NCBI RefSeq assembly: GCF_009821115.1
Contig: NZ_VYTY01000003.1
Location: 62,001-126,000, forward strand
Direction: 5' to 3'
Origin: Nitrincola alkalisediminis
GTDB taxonomy: Bacteria > Pseudomonadota > Gammaproteobacteria > Pseudomonadales > Balneatricaceae
Length of the DNA: 64,000 bases
Under the pieces are notes generated by a model. That model had not been told where the DNA came from and did not search any database. It saw only the letters and a list, made by a program, of their open reading frames with translations. The translations under genes and the position numbers were made by a program. Numbering within the stretch: the stretch's first letter is position 1; each line of letters starts with the position of its first letter. Of the stretch, positions 55,977-64,000 are shown in pieces.

Positions 55977-58900
55977 TGTCAAAAGCTAACCTACGTCATG
56001 GTGCGGGTCTTGCGGGCTGGTCAATTGAGCACCCCGTCGGGGTGACCATGCTGGCGTTGGCGGTGGTAATACTCGGTCTTTTTTCATTAGGTCGACTCTC
56101 TATCGATTTACTCCCACGTTTGATTTACCCTGAAATACGGGTGACAGTGACCGATCCGGGCGTGCCAGCGCTGGTGATGGAAGATCAGGTGACGCGCTTC
56201 TTAGAAGAGCAGCTTGCCGTAACAGAGGATATGGTGAGTATTCAATCGTCAACCGAGCTTGGGCGCTCAAGTGTTGACCTGATTTTTCCCTATGGTAAGG
56301 ATATTGATATCGCGCTGCGAGATGCCAGTACTCGCTTAGATCGAGCCCGCCGCTTTTTACCCAGCAGTGTCGAACAACCCACCATCTTTAAGCGCGACCC
56401 GTCGCAGATACCGGTGATGCAATTTGCCATCAGTTCGGCACTGAAGGACTCGATTGAGTTGCGTAGTTGGACGGACGATGTGTTTTCAAAGTGGTTTATT
56501 AACCTACCAGGAGTGGCATCGGCGGAGGTCGGTGGTGGGCTTGAGCGAGAAATTCGGATTTTGCCAGATCCCAAACGTCTTGCCAGTTTGGGCTTAGATG
56601 TTGAGGATGTCATTGATGCGCTGAACCGTAACCATCGTCAAGATGCCGCAGGACGCTTACGGGGGGCCAGTCAAGACATTGCGGGTCGGATTAGTGGGCG
56701 CTTTGAGTCAGTGGCTGAGTTGGCACAACTGACGATCCGTCTCGCTGACGGCAGCGTGGTGTATCTGGATGAAATAGCTCAAATCCTGGATACACATAAA
56801 GATGAAGGTATACGCGTTCGAGCCGATGGTATTCCCAGTGTTCAGTTATCAATTCAGAGTCAGCCTGATGCCAACACCATCACTGTCGCTGATAATGTCA
56901 ACGCGCGAATGCAGTGGTTAAAGGATCAGGATTTAATACCGGCCGATATCTTTATCCAACCCCTGTCTGATCAATCGTATTTTGTTAAACAAGCGCTCAA
57001 TAACTCTGTGATTGCGGTGGTCAGCGGTGCACTTTTAGCGATGTCTGTGGTGTATTTCTTTTTGGGCAATATTCGCCGGACGCTAATCATTGGTAGCGCC
57101 ATTCCTATTGCTGTAATGGTGACCTTTGTCTTGATGGGCGCAAGTGGCCTGACCTTGAATATCATGACGTTAGGTGGATTGGCCCTCGGCGTAGGAATGT
57201 TGGTGGATAACACCATTGTAATGCTGGAAAATATTTATCGGCATCAACGTGAAGGTGAGGGCAGTCATGAGGATGCGGCGAATGCAGCAGCAGAGGTTAA
57301 TTCTGCAATTTTAGCGTCAACTTCGACAAATTTAGCCGCTATTTTACCTTTCTTATTTGTCGGTGGCTTAGTGGGGCTTTTGTTCCGTGAGCTGATCATC
57401 ACCATTTCGGCGGCAGTTGTGGCGTCGATGGTGATTGCGTTGACGCTTGTTCCAGCCTTATCTGCACGTGTGATTACTCATAAAACCTCGAGGTTTAGAA
57501 AAATTGTGGATGCTGGCATCTACCGTCTGCAAGTGGCGTATTCGGCGTTTATTGCTAAGGTGCTCAAGGTACGCTGGATGGTCCCCATTGTTTTCGTGGC
57601 AGGCTTAGCATATGCCGCGCCCGTTTTTTTGAAGGGTGCCGAAATTTTTCTTCCCGCAATGGATGATGGTCAGATACAAGCGCGATTGATTGCCGACCCG
57701 GATATTACGTTGGAAGAGATGGATCAGCGCGTTTTGCTGATTGAGCATCTTATCCAGCAAGACCCATTAGTCGAGCGTTTGTTTGTTGTATCGGGTGGCG
57801 GAGTATGGGGCCGCTCCACCCGTGAAGCGGCCAATCAAGCCTCAATGACCATTCAGCTCGTGCCCTTATCGGATCGGGAACTCAGTTCACAAGAGTGGAT
57901 TAATCGAACCAACCGCGCGATTGCTGAACTGCAGTTAGCGGGTATTCAGGCCAGACTGAGGCCTCAGGGGGTGCGAGGTATTCGTACCAGCAGTGGCGAT
58001 GATGACATCAGTATTCGCATTCAGGGCGATGATCTTGAACAGCTTAATCGCTTAGCCCGTGAAACGCTGCAGCGGTTAACAGGGGTTCCGGGTCTACAAA
58101 ACTTGGCGTTTTCGGCGGAAGAAGAAACCCAAGAGCTGGATTTTAGAGTGGATAGAGAACGAGCAGCGGCACTTGGAATTGATGTAGTGGACATCAATAG
58201 CGCACTGCTGATGGCATTGGAAGGACGTGTGGTAAATGACTATGTTGAGCAAGGGCGTAGTTACGATATCCGTATTCGTTTTTCAGCAGATTTGACTCGA
58301 GACATACAAGATATTGAATCTGTCATGCTGTTCGTCAATGGTCGCAATGCTGATCCTGTCTATCTATCGGACTTGGTGAGTGTCTCGGTTGTGCAAGCGC
58401 CCGGTAATATTCGTCGTGACAGTCAAATGCGAGTGGTGGACGTCAGCGCCTCCTTAATGAACGGTTACTCCTTAGCGAATGTGATGCAGGAGATCGATCA
58501 GCGTTTAGCGGATATGCAGATGCCCGAAGGCTACTCTCGATTTGATGGAGGAGCCGGTCAAGCCTTACAAGAGGGACAAGCCTTAACGGGCATTTTATTA
58601 GGCCTGGCGTTGTTTTTAGTGTTTGTGGTGATGGCGGTGCAGTACGAGTCGTTGCGTAACCCCGTGATTATTATTCTGAGTGTGCCTTTTTCAGCCATAG
58701 GTGTTGCGGGTGGTTTGGTCTTGCTCGGCATGCCGCTGTCGATGCCCGTTTGGCTAGGCATGATTATGTTGGCGGGGATTGTGGTTAATAATGCAATCGT
58801 CCTGGTTGAGTATATTGAATTGCAACGTGACCGAGGCATGTTGCGAGATGAGGCGATTATTGCAGCCGCAAAACTTCGGTTAAGGCCTATTTTGATGACG

Positions 58901-59116
58901 ACCTTAACCACTGTTGCGGGGATGCTGCCGTTGGCAATTGGTATAGGTGAAGGCTCAGAAATGTTGAGGCCACTGGCGGTGGCCATCGTATTTGGTTTAA
59001 GTTTTTCAACCCTGGTGGGACTGTTGCTGGTACCCGTTATCTACTCTTTGCTGCATCCAATGCAACGCAAAGAGCAGAGTGCCTTAAAAATAGAAGATGT
59101 AAGCCACGCTCGCTAG
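55976..59116 (+). CDS. RND efflux transporter permease (HAE1-like)
   Basis: A 1046-aa inner-membrane pump with twelve spans and two large periplasmic loops, normal for the AcrB group. Conserved landmarks are the N-terminal WSIEHPVGVTML, the loop-proximal SVDLIFPYG, and the TM4 motif GMLVDNTIVMLENIY near residue 408. The TM4 pair that is Asp-Asp in AcrB is Asp-Asn here, and the TM10 lysine position reads VVNNAIVLVEY, so the classical proton-relay set is reduced, as in some other RND subgroups. No TolC-like gene follows. Substrate unknown. Confidence 0.9.
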   Translation: MSKANLRHGAGLAGWSIEHPVGVTMLALAVVILGLFSLGRLSIDLLPRLIYPEIRVTVTDPGVPALVMEDQVTRFLEEQLAVTEDMVSIQSSTELGRSSVDLIFPYGKDIDIALRDASTRLDRARRFLPSSVEQPTIFKRDPSQIPVMQFAISSALKDSIELRSWTDDVFSKWFINLPGVASAEVGGGLEREIRILPDPKRLASLGLDVEDVIDALNRNHRQDAAGRLRGASQDIAGRISGRFESVAELAQLTIRLADGSVVYLDEIAQILDTHKDEGIRVRADGIPSVQLSIQSQPDANTITVADNVNARMQWLKDQDLIPADIFIQPLSDQSYFVKQALNNSVIAVVSGALLAMSVVYFFLGNIRRTLIIGSAIPIAVMVTFVLMGASGLTLNIMTLGGLALGVGMLVDNTIVMLENIYRHQREGEGSHEDAANAAAEVNSAILASTSTNLAAILPFLFVGGLVGLLFRELIITISAAVVASMVIALTLVPALSARVITHKTSRFRKIVDAGIYRLQVAYSAFIAKVLKVRWMVPIVFVAGLAYAAPVFLKGAEIFLPAMDDGQIQARLIADPDITLEEMDQRVLLIEHLIQQDPLVERLFVVSGGGVWGRSTREAANQASMTIQLVPLSDRELSSQEWINRTNRAIAELQLAGIQARLRPQGVRGIRTSSGDDDISIRIQGDDLEQLNRLARETLQRLTGVPGLQNLAFSAEEETQELDFRVDRERAAALGIDVVDINSALLMALEGRVVNDYVEQGRSYDIRIRFSADLTRDIQDIESVMLFVNGRNADPVYLSDLVSVSVVQAPGNIRRDSQMRVVDVSASLMNGYSLANVMQEIDQRLADMQMPEGYSRFDGGAGQALQEGQALTGILLGLALFLVFVVMAVQYESLRNPVIIILSVPFSAIGVAGGLVLLGMPLSMPVWLGMIMLAGIVVNNAIVLVEYIELQRDRGMLRDEAIIAAAKLRLRPILMTTLTTVAGMLPLAIGIGEGSEMLRPLAVAIVFGLSFSTLVGLLLVPVIYSLLHPMQRKEQSALKIEDVSHAR

Positions 59117-59761
59117 GGCTAAAAAAACAGCAATGACAAAGCGTATCCACGGAAAGGATACCAACGTGGGTTCTAGTTTTGCTAAATCCTGAGCACCTTC
59201 TGATGGCTTATTGCCCGTAAACATGGCTTTTACCAGCCCCTCTCCCATCAGTTTGTGTATCAGAATGGCCAGCAGGTGAAGACCCACTAAGATCAGGATG
59301 TAATCAAAAAACTGATGATGCCAACTGGACATCCAGCGCGTTGTATCTCGGCTGGCACTGCTGTAAAGGGGACCCGAGTATAGAATGTCGTCACTGGTAT
59401 ACAAGCCTGTAAGTAGCTGAAAACCAACCGCACCCAGTAAGACGATGACCATCAAGCCACCCAGCGGGTTATGGCCAACATAGTGTAAAGGCTTGCGGGT
59501 CAGGATGGACTGAGTGTATTCAACTAGGGTTTTTGGGCCGACCAAAAAACGACTGAAACGAGCGGCAGGCGTTCCGATAAATCCCCAAATAACCCGATAC
59601 ACGAGCAACCCCATGAGTATTTGCGCGAGGAGCATATGATGTTCTAAGGCATCAAAGCTTTGGCTCTGAGTGGCGGAGAACCAAAGTAAAAATAGCAAAA
59701 GGGGTAAACACCAATGAAAAACACGGATACTCCAATCCCAGACTTTGACGGGTGTATTCAT
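59084..59761 (-). CDS. Cytochrome b561-type membrane protein
   Basis: A 225-aa di-heme b-type cytochrome of the Ni/Fe-hydrogenase-cytochrome-b/b561 bacterial family. Four to five spans carry candidate heme ligands: H in VFHWCLPLL (about 15), HH in LEHHMLLAQ (about 42), H in the third helix region (VGHNPLGGL) and H in LVGLHLLAI near 160. Members pass electrons between quinol and a partner, often a c-type cytochrome. No partner gene is adjacent. GGAG precedes ATG 59761; its 3' end overlaps convergent RND by 33 bp. Confidence 0.86.
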   Translation of the reverse strand: MNTPVKVWDWSIRVFHWCLPLLLFLLWFSATQSQSFDALEHHMLLAQILMGLLVYRVIWGFIGTPAARFSRFLVGPKTLVEYTQSILTRKPLHYVGHNPLGGLMVIVLLGAVGFQLLTGLYTSDDILYSGPLYSSASRDTTRWMSSWHHQFFDYILILVGLHLLAILIHKLMGEGLVKAMFTGNKPSEGAQDLAKLEPTLVSFPWIRFVIAVFLALASVAYIFYF

Positions 59762-59849
59762 AATTGTCTCCTTGTGGATAAGCAATAACGGCTTAAATCT
59801 TGTAAAATCATAACATACTCATATATTAAGTTGTGTTAAGGAACGTGAA

Positions 59850-61706
59850 TTGCGTGCTCAAGTGTCCCGACCAGTGTCTCCTATCCATAGCACACTGAAA
59901 AACTTCTTTTCAGTCTTTAAGTACAGTCGTCGAGCGTTAGAGCTGGTGTGGAGTACATCGAAGCCCCTGACGGTGGGGTTGACACTCTTAACGCTGGTCG
60001 CTGGTGTTTTGCCAGCGGTTGCTGCTTACTTAGGTCAATTGATTGTTGATGAAGTGGTAAGTTCCGTTGCGCTGAATGCGCAAGGACTGGCCGTTGACTA
60101 TAAGCCCGTGATTCAGTGGGTATTGCTAGAAGCCTTAGTGTTGATGATGTTGGCGGCTGCACAGCGAGGACTCTCGGCACAACAATCCATATTACGCGCA
60201 CTCATGGGGCAGCGAGTGAACGTCATGATTCTAGAAAAGGCGCAAACGCTGTCATTAGCGCAGTTCGAAGACTCTGAGTTCTATGACAAGCTGACGCGTG
60301 CACGCCGCGAGGCTTCGACACGTCCTTTAGCCTTGGTAAACAAAACCTTCAGCCTGATTCAAAACTCACTCGCGCTTTTGAGTTTTTCGATTCTGCTCAT
60401 TCAGTTTTCGCCTTGGGTATTGCTGATTCTATTTGTAGCGGCATTGCCAGTGTTTATTTCCGAAGCTAAATTTTCGGGCGATGCTTTCCAGCTGTCGCGA
60501 TGGCGCTCCCCAGAGTTGCGCAAACAGCTTTATTTGGAAACGTTATTGGCCAGAGAAGATAGCATTAAAGAAGTAAAGCTCTTTGGCTTAGGCCCTCGTT
60601 TTTTGGATAAATACCGTGAGATTTTCAACACGCTGTTTGGTGCAGAAAAGCGCCTGATCATTCGGCGCGATCTCTGGGGATTTGTACTAGGGCTGTTAGG
60701 GACCTTGGCGTTTTATGGTGCATATGTATGGATAGTAGTCGACACCATACAAGGCATGATTACGCTTGGGCAGATGACCATGTTTTTGCTGGTGTTCAAA
60801 CAAGGACAAAGCGCGATCAGTACCAATCTAACTGCGATTAGTGGCATGTACGAGGACAACTTATATCTTTCGAATCTCTACGAGTATTTAGAGCAGCCTG
60901 TGGAAAAGGAAGCAGGGGTGTTAACCCAAGGACAAGACCCGACGCAGGGAATTGTCTTTGAGAACGTCTGTTTTACTTACCCCGGGGCGACAAAACCTGC
61001 CTTAGATAATGTGAGTTTTCATTTGCCGCCGGGACAATCCTTGGCCTTGGTGGGCGAAAATGGTTCGGGAAAAACGACCCTGATTAAATTGCTGACTCGT
61101 TTGTATACACCCTCCAGTGGGCGCATTTTGCTGGATGGCAATGATCTTAACGACTGGGCACCGCACGTGCTGCGTGAGCGTGTTGGTGTCATCTTCCAAG
61201 ACTTCGTGCGCTATCAGCTCTTAGTGGGTGAAAATCTAGGTGCGGGCGATGTGTCAGCCTTTGATGATGAAACGCGTTGGAAAGAAGCCGCACGTTTGGG
61301 CTTGGCCAGTGAATTTATTGACGATTTAAGCCAACAGTACCACACTCAATTAGGTCGATGGTTTCAAGGAGGGCAAGAGCTGTCTGGTGGACAGTGGCAA
61401 AAAATTGCACTGGGGCGTGCTTTTATGCGCTCTAAAGCCGATATTCTTGTTTTAGATGAGCCGACCGCCGCGATGGATGCAGAAGCCGAAGCACAGATTT
61501 TTGAACACTTTCGGCGCCATACGGAGAGGCGAATGGTGATTCTAATTTCGCATCGCTTTTCCAGTGTCCGCAGTGCAGATCACATTATCCTCATGCGACA
61601 GGGCTGTATTGTTGAGCGAGGTAATCATGACTCTTTGTTAGCGCTGAATGGCCGTTATGCCGAATTGTTTCGAATACAAGCGAAAGGCTATCAATTGGAT
61701 GACTGA
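59850..61706 (+). CDS. ABC exporter, fused membrane and ATPase domains
   Basis: A 618-aa type IV ABC exporter half-transporter. The six-helix membrane domain covers about residues 30-345. The ATPase has Walker A LVGENGSGKTT near 401-411, signature LSGGQWQKIALG near 511-522, Walker B ILVLDEPTAAMD near 531-542 and H-loop SHRFSS. TTG at 59850 is the chosen start, with AAGGA 7 nt upstream and no better in-frame codon. Substrate is unknown; similarity is to the general MsbA/Atm1-like group, and no peptide or peptidase gene is near. Confidence 0.88.
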   Translation: MRAQVSRPVSPIHSTLKNFFSVFKYSRRALELVWSTSKPLTVGLTLLTLVAGVLPAVAAYLGQLIVDEVVSSVALNAQGLAVDYKPVIQWVLLEALVLMMLAAAQRGLSAQQSILRALMGQRVNVMILEKAQTLSLAQFEDSEFYDKLTRARREASTRPLALVNKTFSLIQNSLALLSFSILLIQFSPWVLLILFVAALPVFISEAKFSGDAFQLSRWRSPELRKQLYLETLLAREDSIKEVKLFGLGPRFLDKYREIFNTLFGAEKRLIIRRDLWGFVLGLLGTLAFYGAYVWIVVDTIQGMITLGQMTMFLLVFKQGQSAISTNLTAISGMYEDNLYLSNLYEYLEQPVEKEAGVLTQGQDPTQGIVFENVCFTYPGATKPALDNVSFHLPPGQSLALVGENGSGKTTLIKLLTRLYTPSSGRILLDGNDLNDWAPHVLRERVGVIFQDFVRYQLLVGENLGAGDVSAFDDETRWKEAARLGLASEFIDDLSQQYHTQLGRWFQGGQELSGGQWQKIALGRAFMRSKADILVLDEPTAAMDAEAEAQIFEHFRRHTERRMVILISHRFSSVRSADHIILMRQGCIVERGNHDSLLALNGRYAELFRIQAKGYQLDD

Positions 61707-61727
61707 TTTCAATATGAGGGGGCTGAG

Positions 61728-63446
61728 ATGAAGCGCTTGGTAACTGGGTTATCAGGCTGGATGCCCGATATGACATTAACCCGCATCTCATTAATGGTCC
61801 TTTGGATCTTTTTATTAACGGTGTTGAGTTACTTTTATTTTGAAACGACCCGTGGTTACTTGAATCGTGCATTGATGCAAAGTGAGGCAAATGTTCGTGC
61901 CTTGGCATTGACTCAGAAAGAGTTGGTTGAGGCCAAGCTGTCTGAAGTTGATCGTTCGTTGTTATTTTTAAGGGACCTATGGTTTGAATCCCCTGAAGAC
62001 ATTATCACTCTTCAAAAAATCATGCTTGCTAAAAAGGAGGTGAATACAGAACTACTGGATTATCTATTGATCAATGCTGAAGGTGACGTTGATACTTGGT
62101 CTCGAGATGAAGAAAGGCCACATTTATCAGATCGAGCCTATTTTCAACATTTTCAGAACTCTTTAGATGATGTTCCGTACCTCTCTTCACCCAAGCACTC
62201 GCGGGTTAAAGACTCTAGGCTTTTTATTGCAGTTGCCCGTCCATTACGTCATCAAGATACCTTTTCTGGCGTTCTGATGGCGGCTTTAGATATTGAACGA
62301 TTAGCAGATGATTTAGGAGGTATTTCTGCAGGTTTAGGGTTAACAACGGCACTTTTGAAGTTTGATGGCGAGGTAATTTATCGGGTTCCTTTTGGTGCCA
62401 TTGAGCCCGGCACAGTCATTGAAACCTTACATCAATGGCAGGGAGCCCCGCCTGATGATTATAGTTATCGCGGTATGGCGCCTGTGGATGGACGTTTACG
62501 CCAAATACATTATCAGCACTTAAAAAACTGGCCTCTTTTAGTTGTTGTAACAAGTGACTTAGAGCCGTTAATGTTGGACTATCAGGCATTTGTTAAAAAT
62601 GAACGCTTTAAATTTAGTTTTTTTCTTGCTAGCGCCACGCTCATACTTGCACTGTGTGGTTGGTTAATCGAACGGCGACGACGTTTGGAATTAGATTTAA
62701 AGCAGCAGGAGTTGCATTATTTAACCCATTACTCTGATGCGTTGAAACGTTCGAATGATGAATTGGAGCAGTTTGCTTACATTGCCTCTCATGACTTGCG
62801 CCAACCCTTACGAATGATTGTGAGTTTTAGTCGCATACTGAGTGCGCACCCCTCAATTGCTGAGAATCAAGAGGCAAAAGAGCAAATGAGTTATGTGCTC
62901 GAAGCGGGTCAGCGAATGGATGAAATGCTGATGGCACTGCTTGAATACTCACGGATTGGCCATGATGGCGAGCCGATTATAGAGCAGGATAGCCTAGCAC
63001 TCGTACAGGAGGCTTTGGTGTATTTGCATCCGGATATTGTTAAATCTCAGGCGTCTATTTCTCTGGAAGGGGAATGGCCAAGGGTTTACCTGCCTCATAA
63101 TGAAGGGGTGCGTCTTTTTCAAAACCTTATCAGTAATGCCATTAAGTTTAGACAGCCATCTCAATTACCGACTATTGTCCTCTATGCAGAGGAGGTAGAA
63201 AACAGCTATAAATTTATAGTTGAAGATCAAGGGATTGGACTGGAGCAGAATCAGCTTGACCGAATTTTTTTAGTGTTTCAACGCTTAAATCCGCGCAGTG
63301 CATATGAAGGAACGGGTATAGGTCTGTCTATTTGCAAAAAAATTATTGAACGTTGCGGTGGATCGATCCATGCAGAATCAGAGGGTATTAATCAAGGGTG
63401 CCGTTTGATCTTTACACTGCCAAAGAGCGATACGAGAGCTTTATGA
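61728..63446 (+). CDS. Membrane sensor histidine kinase with extracytoplasmic sensor domain
   Basis: A 572-aa kinase with two spans (about residues 18-38 and 296-314) flanking a periplasmic Cache-like domain of some 250 residues. HisKA carries the phospho-acceptor H in YIASHDLRQPLRMI near residue 355. The ATPase domain shows N-box LISNAIKF near 470, EDQGIGL near 502 and GTGIGLSICKKI near 530. LRQPLR in place of LRTPL places it in the phytochrome-like kinase group. The stop overlaps the response regulator start (ATGA), so they are a matched pair. The signal is unknown. Confidence 0.92.
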   Translation: MKRLVTGLSGWMPDMTLTRISLMVLWIFLLTVLSYFYFETTRGYLNRALMQSEANVRALALTQKELVEAKLSEVDRSLLFLRDLWFESPEDIITLQKIMLAKKEVNTELLDYLLINAEGDVDTWSRDEERPHLSDRAYFQHFQNSLDDVPYLSSPKHSRVKDSRLFIAVARPLRHQDTFSGVLMAALDIERLADDLGGISAGLGLTTALLKFDGEVIYRVPFGAIEPGTVIETLHQWQGAPPDDYSYRGMAPVDGRLRQIHYQHLKNWPLLVVVTSDLEPLMLDYQAFVKNERFKFSFFLASATLILALCGWLIERRRRLELDLKQQELHYLTHYSDALKRSNDELEQFAYIASHDLRQPLRMIVSFSRILSAHPSIAENQEAKEQMSYVLEAGQRMDEMLMALLEYSRIGHDGEPIIEQDSLALVQEALVYLHPDIVKSQASISLEGEWPRVYLPHNEGVRLFQNLISNAIKFRQPSQLPTIVLYAEEVENSYKFIVEDQGIGLEQNQLDRIFLVFQRLNPRSAYEGTGIGLSICKKIIERCGGSIHAESEGINQGCRLIFTLPKSDTRAL

Positions 63447-64000
63447 ATAATACTTCCATTTTACAGTCAGAGAAATCTTGTCGAGTTTTGCTCGTGGAGG
63501 ATGAACCTGGTGATATTGAGCTGATTCGTTATGCATTTCGAATCACGGATGGTCAAACCTTCCATCTTGAAATCGTGACCTCGTTAAAAGAAGCCATTGA
63601 GCAGCTGTCTCAACAGGAGGACGAATTTGATGTTGTATTACTGGATTTGATGCTGCCAGACAGCCAGGGTATCGAAACCTTAAGAACGCTACGCCGTCAC
63701 TGTGCTGATATTCCTGTGGTAATCTTGACGAGTGTATTACATAACAAACTGATCCAAGATGCTTTGCAGGCGGGTGCTCAGGATTACCTCGTGAAAGGTG
63801 AGGAACCCCGTGCACTTCGAAAAGCGGTTCACTATGCTGTTTTACGTCATGCATTTAATCAAACGGCTCGTTTATCGGAAGCAGTGTTTAATATTACCCA
63901 CACAGCCATTGCCGTGTTTGACTCACATCTTCGCGCCAAACAACGCAACCAAGCGTTTTCGATGCTCATGCAGTCCTGCGATGCATCATTGGTCACACAA
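63443..64000 (+). CDS. Response regulator with following PAS-like region, 3' end beyond window
   Basis: The frame runs open from ATG 63443 to the last base (186 codons). The receiver domain has acidic residues EDE (19-21) in LLVEDEPGD, phospho-acceptor D68 in VLLDLMLPDS, T/S in ILTSV and K in DYLVKGEE. After residue 140, FNITHTAIAVFDSHLRAKQ resembles the start of a PAS domain. Such proteins often end in GGDEF/EAL or kinase domains; the output part is not visible. It is co-translated with the kinase, its likely partner. Confidence 0.88.
   Translation, partial: MNNTSILQSEKSCRVLLVEDEPGDIELIRYAFRITDGQTFHLEIVTSLKEAIEQLSQQEDEFDVVLLDLMLPDSQGIETLRTLRRHCADIPVVILTSVLHNKLIQDALQAGAQDYLVKGEEPRALRKAVHYAVLRHAFNQTARLSEAVFNITHTAIAVFDSHLRAKQRNQAFSMLMQSCDASLVTQ

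Noticed and set aside
1-64000. CRISPR arrays, tRNA or rRNA genes, prophage genes
   Set aside because: No regularly spaced repeats, cloverleaf sequences, rRNA segments or phage structural genes were recognised in any intergenic region.

Overview
The window comes from a Gram-negative gammaproteobacterium. Gene order at three places follows the Pseudomonas/Oceanospirillales pattern: glnE-ilvE next to LPS core genes; pilU-pilT / yggS-proC-yggT-metX-metW-rdgB-hemW; and metK / tkt-epd-pgk-fba. Together with Kdo transferase, MsbA, type IV pilus ATPases and an AapJQMP uptake system, this suggests a motile, free-living, probably marine heterotroph. The species cannot be resolved from the window.

Region 1 (1-21528) starts inside glnE, followed by convergent ilvE. 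Then comes a roughly 18 kb envelope polysaccharide/LPS locus. It holds an ELM1-family protein, a nucleotide-sugar dehydrogenase, three GT4 and two GT2 glycosyltransferases, a CHAD protein, an AsnB-type amidotransferase, an LpxL-type acyltransferase, msbA, a GT39 transferase, waaA, and a GT2-GtrA-YdjC/ChbG operon. It occupies the place where Pseudomonas keeps its heptosyltransferase genes, but no heptosyltransferase is seen here. Two pathways can be inferred: synthesis of an amidated uronic acid (dehydrogenase plus amidotransferase), and undecaprenyl-phosphate-linked amino-sugar transfer to lipid A or core (GT2, GtrA, deacetylase, GT39).

Region 2 (21529-23337) is a small accessory island. It carries an orphan RelB/DinJ-type antitoxin, a decayed IS1182-like transposase, a BrnT toxin gene broken at its extreme 5' end followed by an intact BrnA antitoxin, and unassigned DNA.

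Region 3 (23338-44434) is core metabolism: lptM-lysA-dapF-DUF484-xerC-yigB; a leftward block hemW-rdgB-DUF4426-metW-metX-yggT-proC-yggS; pilT-pilU; and a leftward block metK-rsmE-gshB-tonB-yqgE-ruvX-pyrR-pyrB-pyrC', in which the dihydroorotase-like protein has lost a metal-binding histidine.

Region 4 (44435-54704) holds the rightward tkt-epd-pgk-fba set, closed by a strong terminator, then a four-gene general amino-acid ABC importer preceded by a convincing sigma-54 promoter and a possible NtrC half-site.

Region 5 (54705-64000) holds a two-gene RND efflux system without an outer-membrane channel, a cytochrome b561-type protein, an ABC exporter, and a sensor kinase whose stop codon overlaps the start of a response regulator-PAS gene cut by the window edge. 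No rRNA, tRNA or CRISPR array was seen.
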